A DNA stretch of 6,857 nt, taken from assembly GCA_016198625.1 (NCBI GenBank), contig JACQIH010000048.1, forward strand, positions 1 to 6,857, in the 5' to 3' direction. A program made the position numbers and the translations under genes. Every line of letters starts with the position of its first letter. The first letter of the stretch is position 1. Positions 1-5,113 of this stretch are shown here, one piece after another. The stretch comes from Candidatus Aenigmatarchaeota archaeon (GTDB taxonomy: Archaea; Aenigmatarchaeota; Aenigmatarchaeia; GW2011-AR5). The notes under the pieces were generated by a model that ran no database searches, was not told the origin of the DNA, and was given only the letters and a program-made list of their open reading frames with translations.

Positions 1-329
<329 letters not shown>

Positions 330-347
330 CTAAAGGATATTATTTCT

Positions 348-1991
348 ATGCACCCCTTCCAGCAGTTCCGCCGCGAGTGCGAGGAGCTTTTGGGCGAGAA
401 CGCGCGCTTTCTGGAAGCGCCGAAGGAGCACGCTGATCTTGCTCTTCCGTGCTTCCGCCTTGGCAAGAATCCCGTGGAGATTGCGAAGAAGCTTGAGCCG
501 GAGCTCCGGAGCAAGGTAAAGAAAGGCTCGCTGATTGCCGGCATCGAGGCGAGCGGCCCTTACGTGAATTTCTTCATCAACAACAAGAAATTCTCGCTCC
601 TTCTCGTGGAGCAGGTCCTCAAGGAAGGCAAGAAATACGGGGCGCAGCAGCCGAAGAAAGAGAGAATAATGGTCGAATACGCCCATCCGAACACGCACAA
701 GGCCTTCCACGTCGGCCATGTGCGGAACATCTGCATCGGCGAGGCGCTGTGCAGGCTGCTCGAGAAAAGCGGGTACAAGGTAATCCGCGCGAACTACCAG
801 GGCGATATCGGGCCGCACGTCGCGAAATGCCTGTGGGGCCTGCAGAACCTCGGCATGCCGCAGGAAAAGAACAAGGGCGTCTTTCTCGGCGACATTTACG
901 CGACAGCCAACGCCAAGATAGAGGGGAATCCCCAGCTGGAATCGGAGGTGCAGAAAATCAGCAGCGCACTGTACAGGAAGAGCGACAAAAAACTGCTGCA
1001 ATTGTGGAAGAAGACGAGGAAGTGGTCGCTCGATTACTTTGATTCTATCTACAAGGATTTCGGCGTCAGGTTCGACCGCCTTTATTTCGAAAGCGAGGTC
1101 TTCGAGGAAGGAATAAGGATGGCCCGAGAATTGCTGGAGAAGGGCGTCGCGGAGATGAGCGAAGGCGCCATAATCGTCGATTTGAAGAAGCAGGACCTCG
1201 GGGTGTGCGTTATATTGAAGAGCGACGAGGATCCGCTTTACTCGACGAAGGACATTGGACTGGTGAAAAAGCAGTTCAGCGAGTACGAGCCCGACAGGAT
1301 AATCCACGTCGTCGGCTCGGAGCAGCGTCTTTATTTCCAGCAGATGTTGAAGATATTCGGCTTCATCAACCCCGACTGGGAAAGAAAAAGCTACCACCTT
1401 TCCTACGAGCTCGTCATGCTGCAGACGGGCAAGATATCCTCGCGGGCCGGCAATGTGGTGACTTACGAGCACCTGCTTGAGGAAGGAGCCGAGAATGCCG
1501 CGGAAGAAATAAAGGAGCGGGGCGTCTCGGAAGAGAAGGCCGCGAAGGACATCGCGCTGGCCGCTGTGAAGTACGCGATCCTGAAGAAGGATACCGACAG
1601 GACCATAACCTTTGACTGGTCCGAGGTGCTTAATTTCGAGGGTGACACGGGTCCCTATCTTCAATATACATATGCCCGCGCGCAGTCCATACTGCGAAGA
1701 AGCAAAAAGAAGCCGAGACCTGCTCCTTTGTTCACAGAGCTGGAATTCGACCTGGCAAAGAAGCTCGCCGCGTTCCCCGAGACAATCGACAAGGCGGCGA
1801 AGGACCTGAAGCCCAACTACGTCGCCAACTATCTTTACGAGCTTGCAACCCTGTTCAACAAATATTATCACGAGACGAGAGTCGTCGGCAACAAGGAGGA
1901 AGAGGCGCGCCTCGCCCTCGTGGCAGCTGTCGCCCGGATACTCAAGAACGGCCTCGAGCTTCTCGGGATAAAGGCGCTCGAGAAAATGTAA
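348..1991 (+). CDS. argS: Arginyl-tRNA synthetase
   Basis: Class I aminoacyl-tRNA synthetase that charges tRNA-Arg with arginine using ATP; cytoplasmic. The 547 residues are full length for the family. Residues 1 to about 100 form the N-terminal tRNA-contacting domain, including GPYVNFFIN. The catalytic Rossmann domain follows, with YAHPNTHKAFHVGH at 111-124 carrying the HIGH motif as HVGH. The second class I signature, KMSK, appears as KISSR at 362-366; degenerate versions are normal in ArgRS. The anticodon-binding helical domain contains the conserved NFEGDTGPYLQYTYARAQSI (429-448), and the protein ends LGIKALEKM, like the usual LGI..peRM tail. The ATG at 348 is preceded by AAAGGAT (332-338), a modest Shine-Dalgarno, and starts where the N-terminal homology begins. 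The gene follows deoxyhypusine synthase by 18 bases. A 513-codon open frame on the opposite strand is a codon-usage shadow. Confidence 0.98.
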   Translation: MHPFQQFRRECEELLGENARFLEAPKEHADLALPCFRLGKNPVEIAKKLEPELRSKVKKGSLIAGIEASGPYVNFFINNKKFSLLLVEQVLKEGKKYGAQQPKKERIMVEYAHPNTHKAFHVGHVRNICIGEALCRLLEKSGYKVIRANYQGDIGPHVAKCLWGLQNLGMPQEKNKGVFLGDIYATANAKIEGNPQLESEVQKISSALYRKSDKKLLQLWKKTRKWSLDYFDSIYKDFGVRFDRLYFESEVFEEGIRMARELLEKGVAEMSEGAIIVDLKKQDLGVCVILKSDEDPLYSTKDIGLVKKQFSEYEPDRIIHVVGSEQRLYFQQMLKIFGFINPDWERKSYHLSYELVMLQTGKISSRAGNVVTYEHLLEEGAENAAEEIKERGVSEEKAAKDIALAAVKYAILKKDTDRTITFDWSEVLNFEGDTGPYLQYTYARAQSILRRSKKKPRPAPLFTELEFDLAKKLAAFPETIDKAAKDLKPNYVANYLYELATLFNKYYHETRVVGNKEEEARLALVAAVARILKNGLELLGIKALEKM

Positions 1992-2012
1992 AATCGGTTA
2001 AATATTCCGATT
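1992..2012 (+). terminator. Hairpin after argS, possible terminator
   Basis: The 6-base arm AATCGG (1992-1997) pairs with CCGATT (2007-2012) around a 9-base AT-rich loop, starting directly after the argS stop codon. T-rich sequence follows only later (2031-2058). Archaeal termination relies mainly on T tracts rather than hairpins, so the role is tentative. The loop itself (TTAAATATT) is TATA-like and could instead be a promoter element for the next gene. Confidence 0.3.
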
Positions 2013-2031
2013 GAAACGGGAAACCAGCCTC

Positions 2032-2037
2032 TTTAAT
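2032..2037 (+). promoter_or_regulatory. TATA-like box upstream of the methyltransferase gene
   Basis: TTTAAT is centred about 28 bases before the ATG at 2063, the spacing expected for an archaeal TATA box driving a leaderless transcript. No Shine-Dalgarno is visible before 2063, which agrees with leaderless translation. The alternative TATA-like sequence at 1998-2004 would give a roughly 35-base leader with no ribosome binding site, which fits less well. Confidence 0.35.
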
Positions 2038-2062
2038 CCTTTTTCCTTCCTAATTTTATCCG

Positions 2063-2566
2063 ATGATAAGCATGTTTTTCTCGAAGATATACGAATCGTG
2101 GAAGGAAACGCAGCGGAGCAAGTACGAGAGCCTTTGGCGCGCCCTGGGCAAGGATTTTTTCGCGGCGTTCCAGAGCAGCCGAGTCCTCGATTTAGGCTGC
2201 GGCTCCGGCTACTTCGAGTCCTTTCTCCAGAGCAAGGGCGTGAATGCGCCGGTTATAGGGGCGGATATTGAATTCACGCAGAAGGTGCGGCCGTTCGTGC
2301 TCGCCGACGGGAGCGAGCTTCCATTCAGGGACGGCATTTTCGACGTCGTTGTGTGCATAGACACCGTGCATCTGCTGCAGGGGAGCGATTTCCGCCGTGT
2401 TTTGCGCGACCGGGGGCTTGCCCTGTTCAGCGTGTTCTTCAACGAATCGAATTTCGAACAGCGCGTCGCCATGCTGAAGGGAAGGCTGAACGGCTTTGAA
2501 ATCCTCCTCGAATTCGAGGCGGGTTTCCGTGAGAAGGACTATGTCATAATCGCCAAGAAAGAGTGA
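2063..2566 (+). CDS. Small class I SAM-dependent methyltransferase
   Basis: Predicted S-adenosylmethionine-dependent methyltransferase of the Rossmann-like class I fold; the substrate is unknown. The glycine-rich SAM-binding motif I is VLDLGCGSGYFE (residues 41-52). The acidic end of strand 2 is GADIEF (about 66-71). A motif like ADGSELPF followed by FDVVVCIDTVHLL (about 84-107) matches the region that binds the adenine and leads into strand 4. The C-terminal third still provides strand 5 (GLALFSVF), strand 6 (EILLEFEA) and strand 7 (YVIIAKK), so at 167 residues the fold is compact but looks complete. The ATG at 2063 has no Shine-Dalgarno; a second in-frame ATG at 2072 would shorten the protein by three residues. 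The start lies 71 bases after argS, so the gene may have its own promoter. It converges with the next gene, leaving only 7 bases. Whether it modifies a small molecule, RNA or protein cannot be read from the sequence. Confidence 0.9.
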   Translation: MISMFFSKIYESWKETQRSKYESLWRALGKDFFAAFQSSRVLDLGCGSGYFESFLQSKGVNAPVIGADIEFTQKVRPFVLADGSELPFRDGIFDVVVCIDTVHLLQGSDFRRVLRDRGLALFSVFFNESNFEQRVAMLKGRLNGFEILLEFEAGFREKDYVIIAKKE

Positions 2567-2578
2567 GCGAAGTTCACT
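2562..2578. terminator. Tiny hairpin joining two convergent stop codons
   Basis: AGTGA (2562-2566) and TCACT (2574-2578) are perfect reverse complements, extendable by a G-T pair around a CGAAG loop. Each arm contains the TGA stop of one of two convergent genes, so the whole intergenic space (7 bases) is the hairpin loop. It could act at the 3' ends of both transcripts. With so short a stem it may equally be a by-product of two facing TGA stops. Confidence 0.25.
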
Positions 2579-2804
2579 GCATCTTCTTCAGAGCGTCGGC
2601 AAGGAAGTCAAGTATTTCCTTCTGCACGGGAACGGCGATGCTTTTCTTGTAGCGCCTCTCTCCTGTGCGCGTCATGAATCCGCGGCTTATCGAGATGAAC
2701 TCGTTCTCGCCTTCCTCGCTCACTGCCTTTTTCCTCGCTATCTCAAGGAAGTTCGCGGAGCCGAACTTGATTTCCTCGCTTTTGACGGTCTCGAATGTTA
2801 CCAT
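2574..2804 (-). CDS. Small conserved-looking basic protein, possible nucleic-acid-binding beta-sheet fold
   Basis: I do not recognise this 76-residue protein as a named family. The start is well supported: on the minus strand AGGTGA (plus positions 2809-2814), a perfect match to the archaeal anti-Shine-Dalgarno, stands 4 bases before the ATG at 2804. The likely architecture is a run of beta strands (IKFGS, FLEIARKKAV, EFISISRGFMT, RRYKKSIAVP) followed by one C-terminal helix (EILDFLADALKKM). The strands are rich in basic and aromatic residues. Beta strands followed by a helix in a protein of this size recall PC4, Whirly and PUR-type single-stranded nucleic-acid binders, but this is resemblance of pattern, not detectable homology. 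There is no membrane segment, so it should be cytoplasmic. It lies downstream of the small membrane-protein gene on the same strand, separated by 114 bases that hold a hairpin. Confidence 0.8.
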   Translation of the reverse strand: MVTFETVKSEEIKFGSANFLEIARKKAVSEEGENEFISISRGFMTRTGERRYKKSIAVPVQKEILDFLADALKKMQ

Positions 2805-2808
2805 GGTA

Positions 2809-2814
2809 TCACCT
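2809..2814 (-). promoter_or_regulatory. Strong Shine-Dalgarno AGGTGA
   Basis: On the minus strand AGGTGA complements the 3' end of archaeal 16S rRNA and lies 4 bases before the ATG at 2804. It fixes the start of the 76-residue protein and marks this small frame as a real, translated gene. Confidence 0.75.
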
Positions 2815-2889
2815 CAGTGTTGTGGTTGGTTCTGTCCTCTTGTTTGTCGTTTTGATGAAGTTTCTGACTTTCGGTTCTGGTTTTTGATA

Positions 2890-2910
2890 AAACTTTTTGA
2901 GAAAAAGTTT
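2890..2910. repeat. Hairpin repeat, copy 1 (AAACTTTTT / AAAAAGTTT)
   Basis: A perfect 9-base inverted repeat with a 3-base loop: arms 2890-2898 and 2902-2910, loop GAG. It is preceded by TTTTTGAT (2881-2887 plus one T). The same arrangement, TTTTTGAT, two variable bases, AACTTTTT, 3-base loop, AAAAAGTT, recurs at 3821-3850. It lies just downstream of the stop codon of the small minus-strand membrane protein (2919), so a 3'-end or terminator role for that gene is possible: the minus-strand transcript also carries a run of five T. It may equally be a dispersed intergenic repeat. Confidence 0.65.
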
Positions 2911-2918
2911 CAAAGAAA

Positions 2919-3164
2919 TCACTTTTTCCTTTCCTTCTCGGCGCGCTCGCGCGCCTCCCATTTGAGGTCCTCGTACTCTATCCACGCGATGAGCAGCCCC
3001 AGGAAAGCGAGAAAAACGCCGAACGTCCCGAAGAACACGGTTTTCAGCGCGCTCACGGTGTTCACGCCGAACAGGCCGTTCGGAGATACCCATGCCGAGG
3101 CGTACCAGTAAATGCCTGCAAGGAGAATCAAAAGCCCGATAAGCATCTTGGCGGCGGAATGCAT
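2919..3164 (-). CDS. Small two-helix membrane protein
   Basis: An unrecognised 81-residue integral membrane protein. Two hydrophobic segments are clear: about residues 3-22 (LIGLLILLAGIYWYASAWV) and about 40-60 (VFFGTFGVFLAFLGLLIAWI). They are joined by a short loop with NGLFGVN and followed by a strongly charged tail (EYEDLKWEARERAEKERKK), probably cytoplasmic and helical. The frame opens at a GTG at 3176, but AGGTGA (plus positions 3173-3178) overlaps that GTG and stands 8 bases before the ATG at 3164, so I choose the ATG; the longer version would be 85 residues. It is transcribed divergently from L15e, and a TATA-like element between the two could serve both. Nothing suggests a specific function. 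Confidence 0.8.
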   Translation of the reverse strand: MHSAAKMLIGLLILLAGIYWYASAWVSPNGLFGVNTVSALKTVFFGTFGVFLAFLGLLIAWIEYEDLKWEARERAEKERKK

Positions 3165-3172
3165 CTGGTTAT

Positions 3173-3178
3173 TCACCT
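3173..3178 (-). promoter_or_regulatory. Shine-Dalgarno AGGTGA that decides the start of the small membrane protein
   Basis: On the minus strand AGGTGA is followed by 8 bases and then the ATG at 3164. The upstream in-frame GTG (3176) lies inside this motif, so it is unlikely to be the start codon. Confidence 0.7.
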
Positions 3179-3200
3179 GAAAATCGTATATATGTTATTT

Positions 3201-3216
3201 ACAAAGCTTTTTAAAC
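3201..3216. promoter_or_regulatory. TATA box of L15e, possibly shared with the divergent gene
   Basis: ACAAAG (BRE-like, 3201-3206) followed by CTTTTTAAAC (3207-3216) is a good archaeal BRE/TATA pair for the plus strand. It predicts transcription from about 3237-3240 and a roughly 40-base leader with a Shine-Dalgarno. The TTTAAA core is palindromic. Read on the minus strand, GTTTAAAAAG would start transcription near 3185, about 20 bases before the ATG at 3164 and upstream of its AGGTGA. A second minus-strand candidate is TATATA at about 3187-3193. Confidence 0.5.
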
Positions 3217-3263
3217 GCTTATCAATAAGTTACGTCTTGTTAAAATTATCGCGCAAATTCGAG

Positions 3264-3270
3264 AAAGGTG
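3264..3270 (+). promoter_or_regulatory. Shine-Dalgarno of L15e
   Basis: AAAGGTG ends 7 bases before the ATG at 3278. There is no other ATG, GTG or TTG in frame between the in-frame stop TAA (3212-3214) and 3278, so this site fixes the short N-terminus of the protein. Confidence 0.7.
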
Positions 3271-3277
3271 CCTTAAG

Positions 3278-3754
3278 ATGGATCAACTCGCAGCTTTGAA
3301 AAATTCCATGAAAGAAAGGACCACGAAATGGCGGAACCAAGGCGTAATCGTCCGCATAGAAAAGCCTACGCGCACGGACAGGGCGCGCTCCCTGGGCTAC
3401 AGGGCAAAGCAGGGCTTTCTTCTCGCCCGCGTCCGCATAAAGAAGGGGGGGCGGAGGCGCAGGACGATCAGGAAAGGCAGGAAGCCGACAAAGGTGGGGC
3501 TGAGACATTACACCTCCGAGAGGAGCAAGCAGTCCATCGCCGAAACGCGCGTGGCGGACAGGTTCCCGAACATGGAGGTCCTGAACAGCTACTACGCGGG
3601 CGAGGACGGCAAGTACAACTACTACGAGGTCATCCTGGTGGATCCGGACCATCCTGTCATAAGAAGCGACAGGAAGATTTCATGGATAGCTCGCCAGCGC
3701 CGCCGCGCTTATCGCGGCCTGACCTCGGCGGCGAAGAAGTCGCGCGGCTTTTGA
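3278..3754 (+). CDS. rpl15e: 50S ribosomal protein L15e (eL15), short form
   Basis: Structural protein of the large ribosomal subunit that threads through 23S rRNA; shared by archaea and eukaryotes. The core is unmistakable: IVRIEKPTRTDRARSLGYRAKQGF (residues 24-47), the arginine-rich KKGGRRRRTIRKGRKP (55-70), FPNMEVLNSYYAGEDGKYNYYEVILVDPDHP (96-126) and FRGLTSA-like YRGLTSAAKKSRGF (145-158). At 158 residues it is shorter than the usual 190 or so. About 15 residues are missing at the N-terminus, where other archaeal proteins have the MYKYIREAWK type start, and about 25-30 basic residues are missing after KSRGF. Sequence after the stop shows no continuing tail in another frame, so this looks like natural reduction, not a frameshift. 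The run of seven G at 3445-3451 keeps the frame. It heads the run L15e-rnp3-rnp2, with 120 bases before rnp3. Confidence 0.96.
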   Translation: MDQLAALKNSMKERTTKWRNQGVIVRIEKPTRTDRARSLGYRAKQGFLLARVRIKKGGRRRRTIRKGRKPTKVGLRHYTSERSKQSIAETRVADRFPNMEVLNSYYAGEDGKYNYYEVILVDPDHPVIRSDRKISWIARQRRRAYRGLTSAAKKSRGF

Positions 3755-3770
3755 GTTCTTAAAAAGGTTC

Positions 3771-3796
3771 CTGCTCTAAATTATTATCAAGAGCGG
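3771..3796 (+). other. Hairpin after the L15e gene
   Basis: CTGCTCT (3771-3777) pairs with AGAGCGG (3790-3796) through seven pairs including one G-T, around a 12-base AT-rich loop. It lies 16 bases after the L15e stop and could protect or define the 3' end of that transcript. It has no clear T tract after it. Confidence 0.35.
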
Positions 3797-3827
3797 AAGC
3801 ACCTTCGGGAAAGTTGTTCTTTTTGAT

Positions 3828-3850
3828 GCAACTTTTTCCTAAAAAGTTGC
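3828..3850. repeat. Hairpin repeat, copy 2 (GCAACTTTTT / AAAAAGTTGC)
   Basis: A perfect 10-base inverted repeat with a 3-base loop: arms 3828-3837 and 3841-3850, loop CCT. It is preceded by TTTTTGAT exactly as in the copy at 2890-2910. The ninth base pair is C-G here and A-T in the other copy, a compensatory change that keeps the stem, while the loop differs completely (CCT versus GAG). It sits 24 bases before the rnp3 start. An upstream AAAGTTG (3810-3816) can pair with CAACTTT (3829-3835) as an alternative to this stem. Confidence 0.65.
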
Positions 3851-3865
3851 CTTGATGAAGCTCTT

Positions 3866-3871
3866 GGTGAT
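3866..3871 (+). promoter_or_regulatory. Shine-Dalgarno of rnp3
   Basis: GGTGAT is followed 3 bases later by the ATG at 3875. An out-of-frame ATG at 3870 overlaps the motif and is not the start, because homology begins with DLHVHT immediately after 3875. Confidence 0.65.
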
Positions 3872-3874
3872 GGT

Positions 3875-4582
3875 ATGTTTTACGACCTGCATGTGCATAC
3901 GGTTCTTTCTATAGGAGAAAATGCTCTGGACGAAATATCGGGCTTCGCCAGAACGCTCGGCCTGGACGGGCTGGGAATTGTCAGATATTATACAGGAGCC
4001 CGTCTGGAACAGCCCCCAAGGCGCGACGACATTGACGTCGTCGATGTCGTCATGCTGAAACCGTCCTCCCCCGAAGAGCTGAACACACTCGCCGAAAAAG
4101 TGAGGGCGAAAACGGAGATCCTCATGGTCCATGGCGGGAATTACGACGTGAACCGCGCGGCGTGCGAGAACCCGCTCATAGACGTGCTGTGCCATCCCGA
4201 GCTCGGGAGGGGCGACAGCGGGCTCGACCACATCGTCGTGAAGGCCGCCGCGGACAACCAGGTTGCCGTGGAAATAAATTTCCGCGAAGTCCTCGACTCG
4301 TACAAGAGGCAGCGCGTCCATATACTGTCGGGCATGAGGAAAAACATAAAATTGTGCGAGAAATACGGCGCGAAAATCGTGACGGCGTCGGGGGCCATTT
4401 CAAAATGGAACATGCGCCCCGGACGGGACCTAGCTGCCATCACGCACCTGCTGGGGCTCGAGCTCGGGAAGGCGATAGACACCGTATCGACGGTCCCGGA
4501 AGATATAGTGAAAACCAACAGGGAGAAGCTCGCCGGGAAGCGGTGGGAAGGAGTTTCAATAGTTGATGAACAGAATGAATGA
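3875..4582 (+). CDS. rnp3: Ribonuclease P protein component 3 (Rpp30 type)
   Basis: Protein subunit of RNase P, which works with the catalytic RNA to remove 5' leaders from pre-tRNA; in archaea Rpp30 pairs with Pop5. The 235 residues fit the family. It begins with the PHP-like YDLHVHT (3-9). The diagnostic segment follows: ILMVHGGNYDVNRAACENPLIDVLCHPEL (82-110), then GLDHIVVKAAADNQVAVEINFREVL (116-140) and KNIKLCEKYGAKIVTASGA (156-174), all typical of the TIM-barrel of archaeal Rpp30. The stretch at residues 50-60 is unusually rich in Asp and Val and encodes a near-perfect DNA hairpin. The gene lies between L15e and rnp2, the usual archaeal arrangement, and is probably co-transcribed with rnp2 72 bases downstream. 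Confidence 0.96.
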   Translation: MFYDLHVHTVLSIGENALDEISGFARTLGLDGLGIVRYYTGARLEQPPRRDDIDVVDVVMLKPSSPEELNTLAEKVRAKTEILMVHGGNYDVNRAACENPLIDVLCHPELGRGDSGLDHIVVKAAADNQVAVEINFREVLDSYKRQRVHILSGMRKNIKLCEKYGAKIVTASGAISKWNMRPGRDLAAITHLLGLELGKAIDTVSTVPEDIVKTNREKLAGKRWEGVSIVDEQNE

Positions 4583-4591
4583 CGTCATCAA
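4563..4591 (+). other. Inverted repeat across the rnp3 stop codon
   Basis: TTGATGA (4563-4569) and TCATCAA (4585-4591) are perfect 7-base reverse complements with a 15-base loop that contains the rnp3 stop codon (4580-4582). It could form in the rnp3-rnp2 transcript between the two genes. A second small stem, TTTGCT (4616-4621) with AGCAAA (4629-4634), lies further down. No role can be assigned. Confidence 0.3.
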
Positions 4592-4654
4592 GGCGGAAAG
4601 AAAAGGGCGGGTATGTTTGCTCCGTGAAAGCAAATCCAAACGTCTGTGATTATT

Positions 4655-5032
4655 ATGGCCGATCCAAAAATGCTGCCGCCGAGCCTGCGCTCGCAGAAGC
4701 GCTACATCGTATTCGAGGTGATAAGCGACGGCAAGGTCGCTTACCCCGACATAGTCACCGCTGTATGGGCAAGCATGCTCGCCTTTATCGGGGAAGCCGA
4801 GGCGAGCAAGGCGAAGATATGGACAATAAAGAACCTCTACAGCGAGGAGCAGCAGAAAGGTGTGATACGAGCCGCGCACGACCACGTCGAGCACGTCCGC
4901 GCCGCCCTGTCGCTCATACAGGTCGTGGGCGAGTCGAAATCGGTCGTCCGCGTCATAGGAGTCACGGGCACGATAAAGGCCGCGAGGAACAAGTACCTGG
5001 AAAAGAAAGAACAGGAAGAGAAGCAGAGCTGA
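4655..5032 (+). CDS. rnp2: Ribonuclease P protein component 2 (Pop5/Rpp14 type)
   Basis: Subunit of archaeal RNase P that forms a heterotetramer with Rpp30 and activates the catalytic RNA. At 125 residues it has the usual length. The family opening LPPSLRSQKRYIVFEVISD (about 7-25) is followed by a helix-strand core. The conserved GVIRAAHDHVEHVRAALSLI (about 69-88) comes next, and then VVRVIGVTGTIKAARNKYL near the C-terminus, where the GTIKA turn is characteristic. The tail (EKKEQEEKQS) is charged and probably disordered. I choose ATG 4655. A GTG at 4646 would add only MII and has no better ribosome binding site, and no clear Shine-Dalgarno stands before either. A frame overlapping the rnp3 stop by ATGA (from 4579) is open, but it leaves the protein-coding frame and shows no homology. 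Translation may depend on coupling or a leader structure. Confidence 0.95.
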   Translation: MADPKMLPPSLRSQKRYIVFEVISDGKVAYPDIVTAVWASMLAFIGEAEASKAKIWTIKNLYSEEQQKGVIRAAHDHVEHVRAALSLIQVVGESKSVVRVIGVTGTIKAARNKYLEKKEQEEKQS

Positions 5033-5068
5033 AGGAATTAGTAATATTTTCTAAAGGGAAATGAGGGT

Positions 5069-5101
5069 AGAGGGAGAAAAACCGCAAGGTTTGTCTCCTC
5101 T
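5069..5101 (+). terminator. Long hairpin with GCAA tetraloop between rnp2 and aIF2-beta
   Basis: The arms 5069-5083 and 5088-5101 pair around a GCAA loop (5084-5087) closed by C-G, a GNRA tetraloop. There are about 13 pairs with one A-G mismatch (5078/5093) and one bulged G (5072). The 3' arm is pyrimidine-rich and runs into CTCTTTAAAGTTTTC. Its position 36 bases after the rnp2 stop suggests a 3'-end structure of the RNase P operon. It could also belong to a small structured RNA together with the next stem. Confidence 0.5.
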
Positions 5102-5107
5102 TTAAAG
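5100..5107 (+). promoter_or_regulatory. TATA-like box upstream of aIF2-beta
   Basis: CTTTAAAG resembles an archaeal TATA box and would start transcription near 5128-5132, giving a leader of about 35 bases. It overlaps the 3' end of the preceding hairpin, so both uses cannot be assumed together. A weak Shine-Dalgarno-like AAAGTGAT (5154-5161) lies 3 bases before the ATG. Confidence 0.35.
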
Positions 5108-5113
5108 TTTTCT

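Noticed and set aside
330..1871. 513-codon open frame on the minus strand opposite argS
   Set aside because: It is in codon register with argS and is explained by the near absence of TTA, CTA and TCA codons. Its translation shows no recognisable domain, while argS is a certain gene.
2852..2867. TGATGA followed by CTGA in the spacer upstream of the 76-residue gene
   Set aside because: The boxes are only 5 bases apart and in the wrong order and spacing for a C/D box RNA.
3445..3451. Run of seven G in L15e as a possible frameshift site
   Set aside because: The reading frame continues correctly into conserved L15e sequence on both sides, so there is no sign of an indel or programmed slippage.
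3755..3874. A lost C-terminal tail of L15e in another frame after the stop
   Set aside because: The sequence after 3754 is AT-rich and hairpin-bearing, with no basic RNKGKG-like residues in any plus frame.
4579..5064. Plus-strand frame starting in an ATGA overlap with the rnp3 stop
   Set aside because: After about 25 codons it runs through rnp2 out of frame, giving an Arg-rich shadow with no homology. The Pop5 frame starting at 4655 is complete without it.
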